Shown here: positions 47,946-57,518 of the stretch, piece by piece
How positions within the stretch are numbered: the stretch's first letter is position 1
Layout of the letters: each line of letters opens with the position of its first letter
Assembly (NCBI GenBank): GCA_003279875.1
Contig: QCGN01000001.1
Coordinates: 124,001 to 188,000, forward strand
Origin: Prochlorococcus sp. AG-388-D03
Lineage (GTDB): Bacteria; Cyanobacteriota; Cyanobacteriia; PCC-6307; Cyanobiaceae
Direction of reading: 5' to 3'
Length of the DNA: 64,000 nucleotides
Notes under the pieces: model-generated
What the model saw: only the letters and a program-made list of their open reading frames with translations
What the model was told of the DNA's origin: nothing
The model's database searches: none
Translations under genes and position numbers: made by a program

Positions 47946-48506
47946 CTAAATAGGAGTCTTGAACAAAGAACCATCACTTTTCAAGTTAAGCCTATCACTT
48001 AATTCATTTTCTAAAGATATTAATTCATCTCTATGAGCTCTTAATCTCATAGAAGTCATTTTTTCATTATCATCATTACTTATCAATCTCAATTCAAATT
48101 TTTCTTCCCTAGCTGACTTCTTAAAATAAATTATTCCTGATAAAGGACCTCCAATTAAACCTAAAAGAATAGGCCACCATCCTAAATTCGGATAAATTTG
48201 AATTATCACTAACCCTAAAGCACAAGATCCAAATCCACCTAGCAAACTTAAAAAAATTGCCAATAATTTACTAGATACAACCTGTCCCTTAAATATTAAA
48301 ATTCTTTGATCAAAATCTCCACCTGACTGTTTCCAGCCTCTTAAATTAAGCCAATCGCAAATTACATTTAGCACTTCTAATGGTTTTTGAGATGAAGTTA
48401 TTTCAACTACTGTTGTTCTATCTTTACTTGAAGCTCTGAGAAAAAAAAATAAACCTATAGCAAGAAGAATTGTCAGTAAAAATGTCGAATTAAGAGAAGA
48501 AGTCAT
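47946..48506 (-). CDS. cofactor assembly of complex C subunit B (CCB-type) protein
   Basis: 186 aa. An N-terminal membrane segment (about 8-24), a soluble part with WLNLRGWKQSGGDFDQRILIFKG, two more hydrophobic segments (about 80-130) and a C-terminal helix LRAHRDELISLENELS. This matches the cyanobacterial CCB proteins needed to attach the heme ci of cytochrome b6. Function follows the plant homologues; it is not proven here. Converges on hemF. Confidence 0.78.
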   Translation of the reverse strand: MTSSLNSTFLLTILLAIGLFFFLRASSKDRTTVVEITSSQKPLEVLNVICDWLNLRGWKQSGGDFDQRILIFKGQVVSSKLLAIFLSLLGGFGSCALGLVIIQIYPNLGWWPILLGLIGGPLSGIIYFKKSAREEKFELRLISNDDNEKMTSMRLRAHRDELISLENELSDRLNLKSDGSLFKTPI

Positions 48507-48674
48507 TTATAAATTTCAAATAATTATGTACGAATTTATATATTTGGAAACTTATCATAATATAAATTACGATTTGTCACTATTAAAAATAACTTTAGGT
48601 GCTAAGAAATACTCAAATCAAAATTTATAAAAATAATGTAAAGTAACAATTAATATAAATTATCGCTAATACTA

Positions 48675-49316
48675 ATGAATAATATTGAAAAACATAAAAA
48701 AATAACTTTTTTCCATAATGATATATCTGCTGATTTTTATAACCTCTATAAGGATTCATCTTTTTTAGCTGTAGATACTGAGGCAATGGGATTAATACAC
48801 GGAAGAGATCGGCTATGTTTAATTCAAATATGTAATGAATTAAATTTAACTTCGTGCATAAAAATAGAACTTAATAACTCAGATTCTCCCAATATAAAAA
48901 AATTATTTGAAGATAGTAAAATTACCAAAATATTTCATTATGCAAGATTTGATGTAGCAGCTCTAAAGTGCAATCTTAAAATTAATACAAATAATATTTT
49001 TTGTACAAAAATAGCTAGCAAATTGGCTCGGACATATACAAATAAACATGGATTAAAAGATTTAATCAATGAATTAATAGGAATAGAATTAGATAAAAGC
49101 TCGCAAAGTAGTGATTGGGGTAGTAAGGAGGATTTATCCAAAAAGCAAATTGATTATGCTGCTAATGACGTTAAATATCTAATTAAGGCAATGCACAAAT
49201 TAAGAACAATTCTTGAGAGAGAGGGAAGATATGAGTTGGCCCAAAAATGCTTCAAAACTATTCCAGTTCATTCAGAATTGGATATATTAAAATTTTCTAA
49301 TATATTTGAGCATTAA
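48675..49316 (+). CDS. rnd: RNase D-like 3'-5' exonuclease
   Basis: 213 aa. DEDD exonuclease fold: FLAVDTEAMGL (D34, E36), KIFHYARFDVAAL, and IDYAANDVKYL with the last acidic residue. It lacks the C-terminal HRDC domains of E. coli RNase D, as is common in cyanobacteria. Probable role in tRNA or small RNA 3' maturation. ATG start. Confidence 0.85.
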   Translation: MNNIEKHKKITFFHNDISADFYNLYKDSSFLAVDTEAMGLIHGRDRLCLIQICNELNLTSCIKIELNNSDSPNIKKLFEDSKITKIFHYARFDVAALKCNLKINTNNIFCTKIASKLARTYTNKHGLKDLINELIGIELDKSSQSSDWGSKEDLSKKQIDYAANDVKYLIKAMHKLRTILEREGRYELAQKCFKTIPVHSELDILKFSNIFEH

Positions 49317-49320
49317 TCAA

Positions 49321-49587
49321 TTAATCTTCAGTCAAAAAATTATCTTCATTTTCTAAAGTAGACATAAGTTTGTCTAATATTTTTGAAGAACTTAGTTTAT
49401 TCACGTTGTCCTTTTCACTTAATTTCAACAGATCTTTTGCAACCTGTCTTTTTTCTTCAATAGTTTTTGAACCTTTTTTTGCAATTTGAATTTCTACTTT
49501 TTTCTTTGCTGATGACAAACTTACACTAAGTAAATTAGCTATCTTAGAGCATATTTCTAAATATTGACGATCATTAGTAGGGTACAT
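49321..49587 (-). CDS. conserved hypothetical 88-aa protein
   Basis: ATG 49587. Lys/Ser-rich and predicted helical: SKIANLLSVSLSSAKKKVEIQIA followed by EEKRQVAKDLLKLSEKD. No cysteines, signal peptide or membrane segment. No family is recognised. It converges on the RNase D-like gene with a 4-bp gap. Confidence 0.7.
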   Translation of the reverse strand: MYPTNDRQYLEICSKIANLLSVSLSSAKKKVEIQIAKKGSKTIEEKRQVAKDLLKLSEKDNVNKLSSSKILDKLMSTLENEDNFLTED

Positions 49588-49622
49588 TAAAAACTTACAA
49601 AATCTTTTTTGATATTACCTTA

Positions 49623-50885
49623 TTAAGTTAACAAACTTGAGTTTATATAGTCTACAATTTTTTTACTAGCTCCACTTTTACCCATTCTCTTCATCCCAAT
49701 TTTTACTTGTTTTAATCTACAATGTTTTTTATTTAGTAGGGTCTCTAAATTATCTAAAAGAGTCTTTTTATTCTCACAGACTAATACGCTACCACCTAAT
49801 AATCTAGACTGTCTTTTTGCAAATGATTTTGTGAATTGAGGACCCGCCCCAGGAAAAGAGATAGAAGGTACACCAAGACCTATAATTTGTTCAGTAGCAG
49901 TTCCTGCATTTGATAATCCAACAGAAGCCATATTAGCCCACTTATTAAAAGTATTTTTACCTAACAAAACATATTTTTCTTTATTTTTCCAAACTGAATG
50001 TTCACCAATCAAAAATTGAATGTTTTTTTGTTTCAAATAACCATTATTTATTAAATGACTTTTAATAGTAAAAATATCAGCATTAAGACTTAAAGGTAAA
50101 AGAATAATCAAATCACTGGATAATTTAAGATCTTCTAAACAATCCAAAAAAATATCTAGATTATTTAGTGCCTCAGGGAATCTACTTCCTATTATTAAAA
50201 TAATTCTTTTATGTTTAATAATATTGTTAATTTTTTCATTTTTTTCATCTACAAAATCCATCATTGGATTACCAAAGTATCTCGCACTAATCTTTTTTTT
50301 ATTTAAATTATTTGCTGTCATTGCATCTCTCATTATTAAACTTTTACATCTATTAGATCTCATGATAAATATTTCCCAAGGATCCCATTCAGATCCTTTG
50401 AATTTATGATAAAAATCACTCAATGCCCATCCTGGGCCATTGCTCCACGTATGATCACTTTTAGGTGTTCCGACAAAACTAAATTCGCAATTTGAACTCC
50501 ACGCAAAAAATAAAGGTAATAAATCACCTACTGCAATAATTTTGTAATTATCTTTTGACTTTCCTCTTATAATTAAGAAATTTTTAAAAGTATCTAATAA
50601 AAACCCTGCAAACAAATCAAGAAAAAATCCTTTAATGCTTTGATTACTAAAACCTCCGCTTGGTAATTCTTTGAGATGACCAATTTTGCTAAAATTCTTT
50701 GATTTAATAGAATCAAATACTTTACCGTTCCCTACCAAGGGCATAACTTCAATTGTTTTAATTTTTATTTTTTTTAAAAATCTTTTTATTATTTCTAATG
50801 CTATAACATCTTCCCCATGCCCATTACATATAATTAATAGAGAATGAGACGCATTACTGGTAGGATCATTAAGAGATTCAATCAA
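49623..50885 (-). CDS. lipid-A-disaccharide synthase-related protein
   Basis: 420 aa with TTG start at 50885. It resembles LpxB-like GT-B glycosyltransferases: SLLIICNGHGEDVIALEIIKR near the N-terminus, VGNGKVFDS, and the donor-site strand ASVGLSNAGTATEQIIGLGV with PSISFPGAGPQFT. Cyanobacteria keep this divergent branch beside or instead of true LpxB. The frame runs further upstream, but that part is only the reverse translation of tRNA-Cys, so it is excluded. Confidence 0.8.
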   Translation of the reverse strand: MIESLNDPTSNASHSLLIICNGHGEDVIALEIIKRFLKKIKIKTIEVMPLVGNGKVFDSIKSKNFSKIGHLKELPSGGFSNQSIKGFFLDLFAGFLLDTFKNFLIIRGKSKDNYKIIAVGDLLPLFFAWSSNCEFSFVGTPKSDHTWSNGPGWALSDFYHKFKGSEWDPWEIFIMRSNRCKSLIMRDAMTANNLNKKKISARYFGNPMMDFVDEKNEKINNIIKHKRIILIIGSRFPEALNNLDIFLDCLEDLKLSSDLIILLPLSLNADIFTIKSHLINNGYLKQKNIQFLIGEHSVWKNKEKYVLLGKNTFNKWANMASVGLSNAGTATEQIIGLGVPSISFPGAGPQFTKSFAKRQSRLLGGSVLVCENKKTLLDNLETLLNKKHCRLKQVKIGMKRMGKSGASKKIVDYINSSLLT

Positions 50886-50894
50886 ATCTCTATC

Positions 50895-50965
50895 GGCGGC
50901 ATGGCCAAGTGGTAAGGCAGAGGATTGCAAATCCTTTATCCCCAGTTCGAATCTGGGTGCCGCCT
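50895..50965 (+). tRNA. tRNA-Cys(GCA)
   Basis: 71 nt. GGCGGCA pairs with TGCCGCC; discriminator T. The loop ATTGCAA within AGGATTGCAAATCCT gives anticodon GCA. The T-arm CCCAGTTCGAATCTGGG is regular. It stands head to head with the LpxB-like gene; only nine bases separate its 5' end from that gene's TTG. Confidence 0.95.
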
Positions 50966-51163
50966 TCTTAAACGATGTAATAAATTCAGCTATTGTTCTT
51001 TCCAGCACAGAAAGTTTGTAAAATCGATTATTCATCAAACATCCAAATTGAGCTTACAGAAGCTAAGTAGAAATTTTTTTAAAATTTAAGATACACAATA
51101 TTATTATCCTATTTCTTTATCACAAAGCACAATCTACTTTTCACTATTTTTAAAGTTAATTTT

Positions 51164-51325
51164 TTAATATTCATTATCAGCAACACATATACCTAAACAA
51201 CGTATACCATTTGAGGCAGTCCTTTTGCAGTGATTACACAAAATCTTTTCTTTATCTAAATAGACCGGAGATTGCTTTTTAGTTTTATCACTTATCGAAT
51301 TAAGGTTGAGCTGATAAACTTCCAT
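51164..51325 (-). CDS. small Cys-rich protein, unknown
   Basis: 53 aa from ATG 51325 (MEVYQLNLNSISDKTKKQSP). The C-terminal CNHCKRTASNGIRCLGIC has two CxxC-like pairs, suggesting zinc binding, and ends VADNEY. Its first 26 bases overlap the 3' end of the preceding gene in another frame, which implies translational coupling. Unknown function. Confidence 0.65.
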   Translation of the reverse strand: MEVYQLNLNSISDKTKKQSPVYLDKEKILCNHCKRTASNGIRCLGICVADNEY

Positions 51326-51956
51326 TATTGTTATTTTTGCTTGAATCGATACTAACAACGAAAGAGGGATTGGTGTTGGAAGAGGGTATATCCATTATTT
51401 TTACAGTTTCTTTTGGTTCATTAATAACTTCACTTTTTTTAGGACTCTCATCTACTGAACATGCCTCTAAGGCTTCTCTAAGAAGAGAATCAAAAGTTGC
51501 CCCAGGTAATCTATGTCTTGCAACTTCAAGAAAAGTTCTTGGTAATGATTCAGAAGCAGCATCCCTTAATGCAGGATTATTCTTTCTATGATCTTGTTCT
51601 TCTTCTATTGATTTTATAAATCTAAGCGTTACATCTCTTTTAGTGGAAGCTTTTATCAAAGTATCATTTTCGGGATTTGTAGAATTTGGTTCATTCTCAA
51701 GATCGCTTAACCTTTTCTCCAAACTATTTAAAACCTCATTAGCTTCTTTACTTATATGAGCTAATTGTCCATCAGATAAGTTTGGCAAATCAGCGACAAA
51801 AACCTTTCCATGATCTCTTAAAGTTAAAAAAGTTGGCCTTGGTCCTTGATTTTGGCGCCCATTAAAATCTGAATTATTACCTAATGGTCTTTTAGGAGGT
51901 GTAGGTCCTGCTGAACTACGTCTACGTGTAATTCTTTGATTATTTTCAAAGGGCAT
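51300..51956 (-). CDS. conserved hypothetical protein, picocyanobacterial
   Basis: 218 aa. A Pro/Arg/Asn-rich, probably disordered N-terminus (RITRRRSSAGPTPPKRP) precedes a core FLTLRDHGKVFVADLPNLSD and a helical LAHISKEANEVLNSLEKRLSDLE. The middle has TFLEVARHRLPGATFDSLLREA; the end is Ser/Asn-rich. No enzyme motif is visible. It lies upstream of a small Cys-rich gene and downstream of purM on the same strand. Confidence 0.75.
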   Translation of the reverse strand: MPFENNQRITRRRSSAGPTPPKRPLGNNSDFNGRQNQGPRPTFLTLRDHGKVFVADLPNLSDGQLAHISKEANEVLNSLEKRLSDLENEPNSTNPENDTLIKASTKRDVTLRFIKSIEEEQDHRKNNPALRDAASESLPRTFLEVARHRLPGATFDSLLREALEACSVDESPKKSEVINEPKETVKIMDIPSSNTNPSFVVSIDSSKNNNNGSLSAQP

Positions 51957-52090
51957 TGAATTAAAGTTAAATCTACTTACTTAAATCTCCGATATAACTC
52001 GGCGGTATTCTTATTATATTACACCCAACTTTTTCATTTGTGTAGATAAATTTAATTTGTAATTTCTCAATAAAGGTAAATACAAAGGAT

Positions 52091-53134
52091 CTAAATTAAT
52101 ATTTCAGGCAAAAATTTATTCTCTTTTGAGTTATCTTTCCTAAGAACCTTCCCTAAGACCCAACTTGACACATCATTAGCGTCACATATATTTAAAATCT
52201 CATCCTTAAATTTCTTATCAATTATTAAACAAAATCCAACCCCGAGATTAAAAGTATTCCAGAAATCTTTTTCAGGAATTTGACCAACATCCTTTAAAAA
52301 TTTAAATAAAATAGGAATATCCCAAGATTTCATATCTATGTAAGGAATAAAATCAGAAGACATACACCTTGGTAAATTTTCAGGAATTCCGCCTCCAGTG
52401 ATATGAGACATTCCCTTAACTTCTATATTCTGAGATAAAATTTGATTTACAATTTTAAAATAAATTTTTGTAGGTTTTAATAATTGATCATAAAAATCTA
52501 GTTGGTACATTTTTTCAAATTGCTTATGAATTTGATTATTATTTTCAATTATTTTTCTGACTAAACTAAATCCATTACTATGAACCCCATTACTTTGTAA
52601 TGCAATAATTAAATCATTTTCACGTATTTTTTTACCATTAATTAATTTTTCCTCATCAACTATTCCTACACAAAATCCTGCCAAATCATATTTGTTTTTT
52701 GAGTAAAAACCTGGCATTTCTGCGGTTTCTCCTCCCAGTAAAGAGCAGTTATTTTCTCTACAACTATGTGAAATACCCTTAACAACCTTCAATAATTGAT
52801 CTTTATCAAGCTTCCCCGTAGCGATATAATCAAGAAAAAATAGTGGTTTTGCTCCACTTGTAATGATATCGTTCATACACATTGCCACCAAATCAATACC
52901 TACTTCAAAATGAAAGTTTTTACTTTGAGCTAATTCCAATTTCGTACCAACACCATCAGTGCCTGAAACTAAAATAGGTTTTTCAAGACCCTTAAGAGGT
53001 ATTTTAAATAGACCACCAAATCCTCCAATCCCTTCTAAAACATTAGATGAGTGAGTCGACTCAACAGCTTGTTTAATTTCTGATACAAACTCTCTTCCTG
53101 CTTCTATATCAACTCCTGATTTTTTGTAATCCAT
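52091..53134 (-). CDS. purM: phosphoribosylformylglycinamidine cyclo-ligase
   Basis: 347 aa. Makes AIR in purine synthesis. Signatures are SGTDGVGTKLELA, DLVAMCMNDIITSGAKPLFFLDY, GGETAEMPGFY, ALQSNGVHSNGFSLVRK and ITGGGIPENLPR. ATG start. Divergent from panC/cmk over 97 bp. Confidence 0.96.
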   Translation of the reverse strand: MDYKKSGVDIEAGREFVSEIKQAVESTHSSNVLEGIGGFGGLFKIPLKGLEKPILVSGTDGVGTKLELAQSKNFHFEVGIDLVAMCMNDIITSGAKPLFFLDYIATGKLDKDQLLKVVKGISHSCRENNCSLLGGETAEMPGFYSKNKYDLAGFCVGIVDEEKLINGKKIRENDLIIALQSNGVHSNGFSLVRKIIENNNQIHKQFEKMYQLDFYDQLLKPTKIYFKIVNQILSQNIEVKGMSHITGGGIPENLPRCMSSDFIPYIDMKSWDIPILFKFLKDVGQIPEKDFWNTFNLGVGFCLIIDKKFKDEILNICDANDVSSWVLGKVLRKDNSKENKFLPEILI

Positions 53135-53231
53135 AAAATAAAAATGATAGACTTCTCTTATATAGATATTCCTCCTTAGATTGCTTTTGTCCAGTAAATA
53201 CTTATTAAATAGATTTATTTTTTAAAACAAA

Positions 53232-54764
53232 GTGAAAAAGATAATATTTAGAAAAACAGAAGAGCTTAAACAATGGCGGCAAAACCTCAAAATTGATATT
53301 AATTTTATCCCAACTATGGGTAATCTTCATAATGGTCATCAAAAATTAATATCAACAGCAAAAAGTGACAATTCCAATTTTAATTTAGTTAGTATTTTTA
53401 TTAATCCACTTCAATTTGATAACAAGGCGGATTTAGAAAATTATCCTAAAACAATTGACAATGATATTAAACTCTCCTTCTCAAATGGCGCAGATGCCAT
53501 CTTCATCCCAAGTACTGAAGATATATATCCACCAAATAATAAAAATATTGAGTTCCTGAAAGCTTCTGTAGAATTATCTTCGGCATTATGCGGATTAAAT
53601 CGAATTGGACATTTTGATGGCGTTTGTACTGTTGTTTATAGATTACTTAATATCATCAAGCCAAAAAATCTTTATTTAGGGGAAAAAGATTGGCAACAAC
53701 TATTAATATTAAAAAATCTTATCCTAAGAAAGCAATTAAATATAGTTATTAAATCTATTCCTACCCAGAGAGATTTTGATGGAATTCCTTTAAGTTCTCG
53801 TAATGTACATTTATCAAAAAACGAAAGAGAATTAATTAGGTTTTTTTCAAGTGAGTTATTAGAAGCAAAAAAAATTTTTCAACAAGAAAAAAAGATCAAT
53901 TTAAAAGAAATTATTAAAAAGCTATCAGCAAAAAAAATTTCAATTGAGTATCTAGAACATTTACACCCACATACACTCCAAAAAGCAAAACATGAGGATA
54001 ATATTTCGTTACTGGCTGGTGCGATAAGATGTGGTGAGACAAGATTAATTGATCACGTTTTCCTAATGAAAAGAAGACCGATTATTGCAATTGATGGTCC
54101 TGCAGGGTCAGGTAAAAGCACTGTAACAAAGTTAATAGCGAAGAAACTTAAACTTTTATACTTAGATACTGGAGCAATGTATAGGGCATTAAGTTGGCTT
54201 ATGACAAAAGAAAATATTGATTATAAAAAAGAAAAAAAATTACATGATTTTCTTAAAGATATATCTATTGTTTTCAAGTCGAATACAAATTCACATCAAG
54301 ATGTTTATGTTAATAACTACTGTGTTACTGAAGAAATTAGGTCTCAAAAGATAAGTTCCATAGTTTCTAAAATTTCCTCAATAAAAGAAGTAAGAAAATT
54401 CTTAGTAGAAGAACAAAGAAAAATTGGAGAATCAGGCGGACTTGTAGCTGAGGGAAGAGATATAGGAAATACTGTTTTTCCTCATGCAGAACTTAAAATA
54501 TTTTTAACTGCTAGCATCGATGAAAGAGCAAAAAGAAGAAAATCTGATAAAAATAGTAGAGACTCACAAGAAATAGATCTTCATTCATTAAAAGAACTTA
54601 TAAAGAAAAGAGATTTTGAAGATTCCAATAGGGAAATTTCACCTCTAAAACAAGCGAATGACGCAATAGAAATTATTACGGATGGATATTCAATTAATGA
54701 GGTAGTGGATAAAATTATTGATCTTTATAATGACAAGATTCCTAAAGAGACTGAGATCAAATAA
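53232..54764 (+). CDS. panC/cmk: bifunctional pantoate-beta-alanine ligase / cytidylate kinase
   Basis: 510-aa fusion typical of cyanobacteria. PanC (about 1-278): FIPTMGNLHNGH (H33, H36), INPLQFDNKADLENYP, GHFDGVCTVV and FDGIPLSSRN. Cmk (about 283-510): P-loop DGPAGSGKST (288-297), LDTGAMYRAL and VAEGRDIGNTVFPHA. It joins coenzyme A synthesis with CMP phosphorylation in one polypeptide. GTG start at 53232 with no upstream alternative. Confidence 0.95.
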   Translation: MKKIIFRKTEELKQWRQNLKIDINFIPTMGNLHNGHQKLISTAKSDNSNFNLVSIFINPLQFDNKADLENYPKTIDNDIKLSFSNGADAIFIPSTEDIYPPNNKNIEFLKASVELSSALCGLNRIGHFDGVCTVVYRLLNIIKPKNLYLGEKDWQQLLILKNLILRKQLNIVIKSIPTQRDFDGIPLSSRNVHLSKNERELIRFFSSELLEAKKIFQQEKKINLKEIIKKLSAKKISIEYLEHLHPHTLQKAKHEDNISLLAGAIRCGETRLIDHVFLMKRRPIIAIDGPAGSGKSTVTKLIAKKLKLLYLDTGAMYRALSWLMTKENIDYKKEKKLHDFLKDISIVFKSNTNSHQDVYVNNYCVTEEIRSQKISSIVSKISSIKEVRKFLVEEQRKIGESGGLVAEGRDIGNTVFPHAELKIFLTASIDERAKRRKSDKNSRDSQEIDLHSLKELIKKRDFEDSNREISPLKQANDAIEIITDGYSINEVVDKIIDLYNDKIPKETEIK

Positions 54765-54766
54765 AT

Positions 54767-55240
54767 TCAAGAAATACTTTCCAAAAAACCGTTTACAGAG
54801 TCTTCTAAAATATCAAGGACATAATCGAATCCCTCATCACCTCCAAAATATGGGTCAGGAACTTGTTGCTCATTAAAAACTGATCTAAAATCTTGTATTT
54901 TTTTAATTGATGCAACATCAGTTGAAGCTGTTCTATTTTTAAGATCTTGAATATTACTAAAATTTGAATCGTCCATAGCCAGAATATAGTTAAATTCATC
55001 AAAATCTTTGCTAGTAATTTGACGAGCCCTGCTTAAGATATTTATATCCCTTCTATCTGCCGCAATTCTCATCCTAGAGTCAGCTTTTTTCCCAATATGC
55101 CAACTTCCAGTTCCAGCAGAATCTACAATAAAGCTATCGGTTAATCCCTTCCTTTCAAGAAGACTTATAAAGATAGCTTCTGCTGCAGGAGACCTACAAA
55201 TATTTCCCAAACATACAAAAAGAACAGAAATTTTTTTCAT
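54767..55240 (-). CDS. low-molecular-weight protein tyrosine phosphatase
   Basis: 157 aa. The active-site loop VCLGNICRSPAAEAIF has C10 and R16; the general acid aspartate lies in VPDPYFGGDEGFDYV. Bacterial members act on tyrosine kinases of polysaccharide export or on arsenate. No arsenic or polysaccharide genes are adjacent. ATG start; converges on panC/cmk with a 2-bp gap. Confidence 0.92.
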   Translation of the reverse strand: MKKISVLFVCLGNICRSPAAEAIFISLLERKGLTDSFIVDSAGTGSWHIGKKADSRMRIAADRRDINILSRARQITSKDFDEFNYILAMDDSNFSNIQDLKNRTASTDVASIKKIQDFRSVFNEQQVPDPYFGGDEGFDYVLDILEDSVNGFLESIS

Positions 55241-55272
55241 ATGATTTCAAATTTCAATAAATTATAAGACTT

Positions 55273-56034
55273 TTAAGTAGTAAATAAAACTTCTTTAATT
55301 AAAGATTCAGTAAATTCTTTACCAAACAAACTCGACAACATTGGCCTTGCTGGATCGTTATCTCTTCTATATTTTAAATAATTGCTTTGACCATTTATTA
55401 ATTCTTTTTGCATTTCCTTATTGGCTTCTTTGCTTTCAAAAAGAATTTCCAAATACAAATCAAGATATTCCTTAAATGAGGTATAAAGCTGATTAGCAAT
55501 TAAAAAATCACTACTTTCTTCTTTTGGCAATTTTGACCAGATTAATCCTGGAGAAAAAAATCTGGCTACATCTGCAGACATTTTGTCAGCTAATGGGAGT
55601 GATGAATGACCACTAGTTTTAAGTTTTATAAGTTGTTCTAATAATTTATGACTATATTGATTCTCTATTTTTAATGAGGGCTGGAAATCTAATACTAATA
55701 AATGACTATTAGGTAGAGAAACAAAATCTACTCCAAAAAAAGGTACGTTATAGAAAGTATTTGGAATAATTAAAAAATTTAAAACAGAATAATTTGGACT
55801 ATTAATACAAACTGCTCTTGCGAATTTAATTCTTTTTTTATGCGTTACACCCCAGGTATAAAGATTGACATTCTTTTTTGATTTTTTTGAACCATAAGTT
55901 GAATCTTTGTAAGAGTATTCAGTGGGTATTATTTTTTCTGGGCAGTTATATTTACTTAAATTATTAATTAAATATTTTAGAAAATTATGCCATTTCCAGT
56001 CTGGTCTATAAAAAATAGTATTTTGTATTAACAT
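55273..56034 (-). CDS. pebB: phycoerythrobilin:ferredoxin oxidoreductase
   Basis: 253-aa ferredoxin-dependent bilin reductase. The FDBR fold segments [21 protein letters not shown] and [21 protein letters not shown] are visible. It takes the 15,16-dihydrobiliverdin released by PebA to phycoerythrobilin. Abuts pebA without a gap, so the two are translated together and probably channel substrate. ATG start. Confidence 0.92.
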   Translation of the reverse strand: MLIQNTIFYRPDWKWHNFLKYLINNLSKYNCPEKIIPTEYSYKDSTYGSKKSKKNVNLYTWGVTHKKRIKFARAVCINSPNYSVLNFLIIPNTFYNVPFFGVDFVSLPNSHLLVLDFQPSLKIENQYSHKLLEQLIKLKTSGHSSLPLADKMSADVARFFSPGLIWSKLPKEESSDFLIANQLYTSFKEYLDLYLEILFESKEANKEMQKELINGQSNYLKYRRDNDPARPMLSSLFGKEFTESLIKEVLFTT

Positions 56035-56745
56035 TTAATTAATAATCTCTTTATTTAATGTAAAAAGAAAATTATTAATAAAGTTTGTTGTCCATTTTTC
56101 TCCAAAAAAAGATTTAAACAATTTATCTGCAGGATCTTTTTCAAAACTGTACTTATCATATTTAATTTGATTAATCCTTATTTGTTCTAGGTTTAAAAAT
56201 TGATTAACAGGATTCAAATTATAAATATTCAAATAATTACTAACAAATGAATGGAATATTTTGTTTAAATCTCTATCAAGATTTAATTTATTTCCCCTAC
56301 ATATGATTACCCATGGGGAGAAATACTTTTTTGAATCATAGATATTCTTCATTTTATTATTATCAAATGCAGAATATTTTTTCTTTATAATACCCAAACT
56401 TGAACAATACTTTTCAAGATACTCACTTTCTTGAATTAAGGGTTGATAATCGAGGATTGCTAATAACTTTTGAGAAGTTCCAAACCATAAAATATCAGCT
56501 CCTAGGATTGGCAATTCACTATCAAAATTTGGATAAGCCACTGTATTAAACACTTGTAGTTTTTTGCCACCATCTAATCTAGTTATTCGCCACTTTCTAT
56601 ATTCAGGAGATGAAAAAAGCCAATTTTTAATAATATATTTTGAATCTTTGTTGTGATGTTCTTTAAATTCGCTAGATATTTGAACTTCTTCACCATTTAA
56701 TTCATCAATATTGGTTTTAAGACAATCAACTAATGAATCAAACAT
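56035..56745 (-). CDS. pebA: 15,16-dihydrobiliverdin:ferredoxin oxidoreductase
   Basis: 236-aa bilin reductase, first step from biliverdin IXalpha. FDBR signatures: [25 protein letters not shown] and [22 protein letters not shown]. Order ho1-pebA-pebB and the first-in-line position distinguish it from pebB. ATG start, five bases after the ho1 stop. Confidence 0.92.
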   Translation of the reverse strand: MFDSLVDCLKTNIDELNGEEVQISSEFKEHHNKDSKYIIKNWLFSSPEYRKWRITRLDGGKKLQVFNTVAYPNFDSELPILGADILWFGTSQKLLAILDYQPLIQESEYLEKYCSSLGIIKKKYSAFDNNKMKNIYDSKKYFSPWVIICRGNKLNLDRDLNKIFHSFVSNYLNIYNLNPVNQFLNLEQIRINQIKYDKYSFEKDPADKLFKSFFGEKWTTNFINNFLFTLNKEIIN

Positions 56746-56750
56746 AAATA

Positions 56751-57461
56751 CTAAGTTTCAGTGCTTCCCTTCCTAACTTTTTTTGTAATGTAATTAAATA
56801 CAATTTTACCTAAAACAGCAATCAGGTTGCCCTCAAGTTCCTTAAACATGTTCATGTTATAAGTAAATGCTTGATTAGCTTCATCAATAATTTGATCAGC
56901 AGTCGTTTGATCTATTGGAAGTTTATTCAAAGTAAGGGAATATTCTTCCTTAAATTTCTTTTCGTCAGCAATTAATTCAAATTCGTAAAAATTTAAACCA
57001 TTATTTCCCTGTAAATTCAATGCTTTTTTAGCGATCCTTTTCAAGATTTGACCTCCAGATAAATCTCCTATATAGCGTGTGTAGTGGTGACCAACCAATA
57101 ACTCTGGTGAACTTTTTGCTACCTCACGGATTCTTTCAACGTATTCTTTTGCTGATTGAGAGATATTAATTTCATTCTTCCAGTTATCACCAAAATAAAA
57201 TTTAAGATCATTTTCAAGGGTTTCTTTCCTGAATAATGATTTAAATCCAATAGGTTTTATTACAGGATGTTCCTCATAGACCAATCTTTCAATTTCTTCT
57301 TCCATAGCTTCATAAACAAAATATAAATCACTAATTAATTTTCTATATGATTTTTTTTCGACAACTCCTTTTAAAAAGCAGGCCACAAAACCAGTATTTT
57401 CTGCCATTGTGTGGGATTTTTTTGTCCCTTCTCTTAGTTGTCCTGCAAGAGCGACTGCCAT
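56751..57461 (-). CDS. ho1: heme oxygenase
   Basis: 236 aa. Ferredoxin-dependent cleavage of heme to biliverdin, CO and iron. The proximal heme ligand is H17 in [17 protein letters not shown]; the distal helix is [21 protein letters not shown]. It supplies biliverdin to PebA and PebB. ATG start. In high-light Prochlorococcus, which lack phycobilisomes, the set is thought to serve a residual phycoerythrin or bilin sensing. Confidence 0.95.
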   Translation of the reverse strand: MAVALAGQLREGTKKSHTMAENTGFVACFLKGVVEKKSYRKLISDLYFVYEAMEEEIERLVYEEHPVIKPIGFKSLFRKETLENDLKFYFGDNWKNEINISQSAKEYVERIREVAKSSPELLVGHHYTRYIGDLSGGQILKRIAKKALNLQGNNGLNFYEFELIADEKKFKEEYSLTLNKLPIDQTTADQIIDEANQAFTYNMNMFKELEGNLIAVLGKIVFNYITKKVRKGSTET

Positions 57462-57518
57462 TTATTTAAAATTTAATTTATATGTGTATTTAATCTACAA
57501 GGAAAATACATAAAACAG

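Noticed and set aside
50966-51038. N-terminal extension of the LpxB-like gene through the tRNA-Cys region
   Set aside because: The extension translates the antisense of a perfect tRNA and shows no protein conservation.
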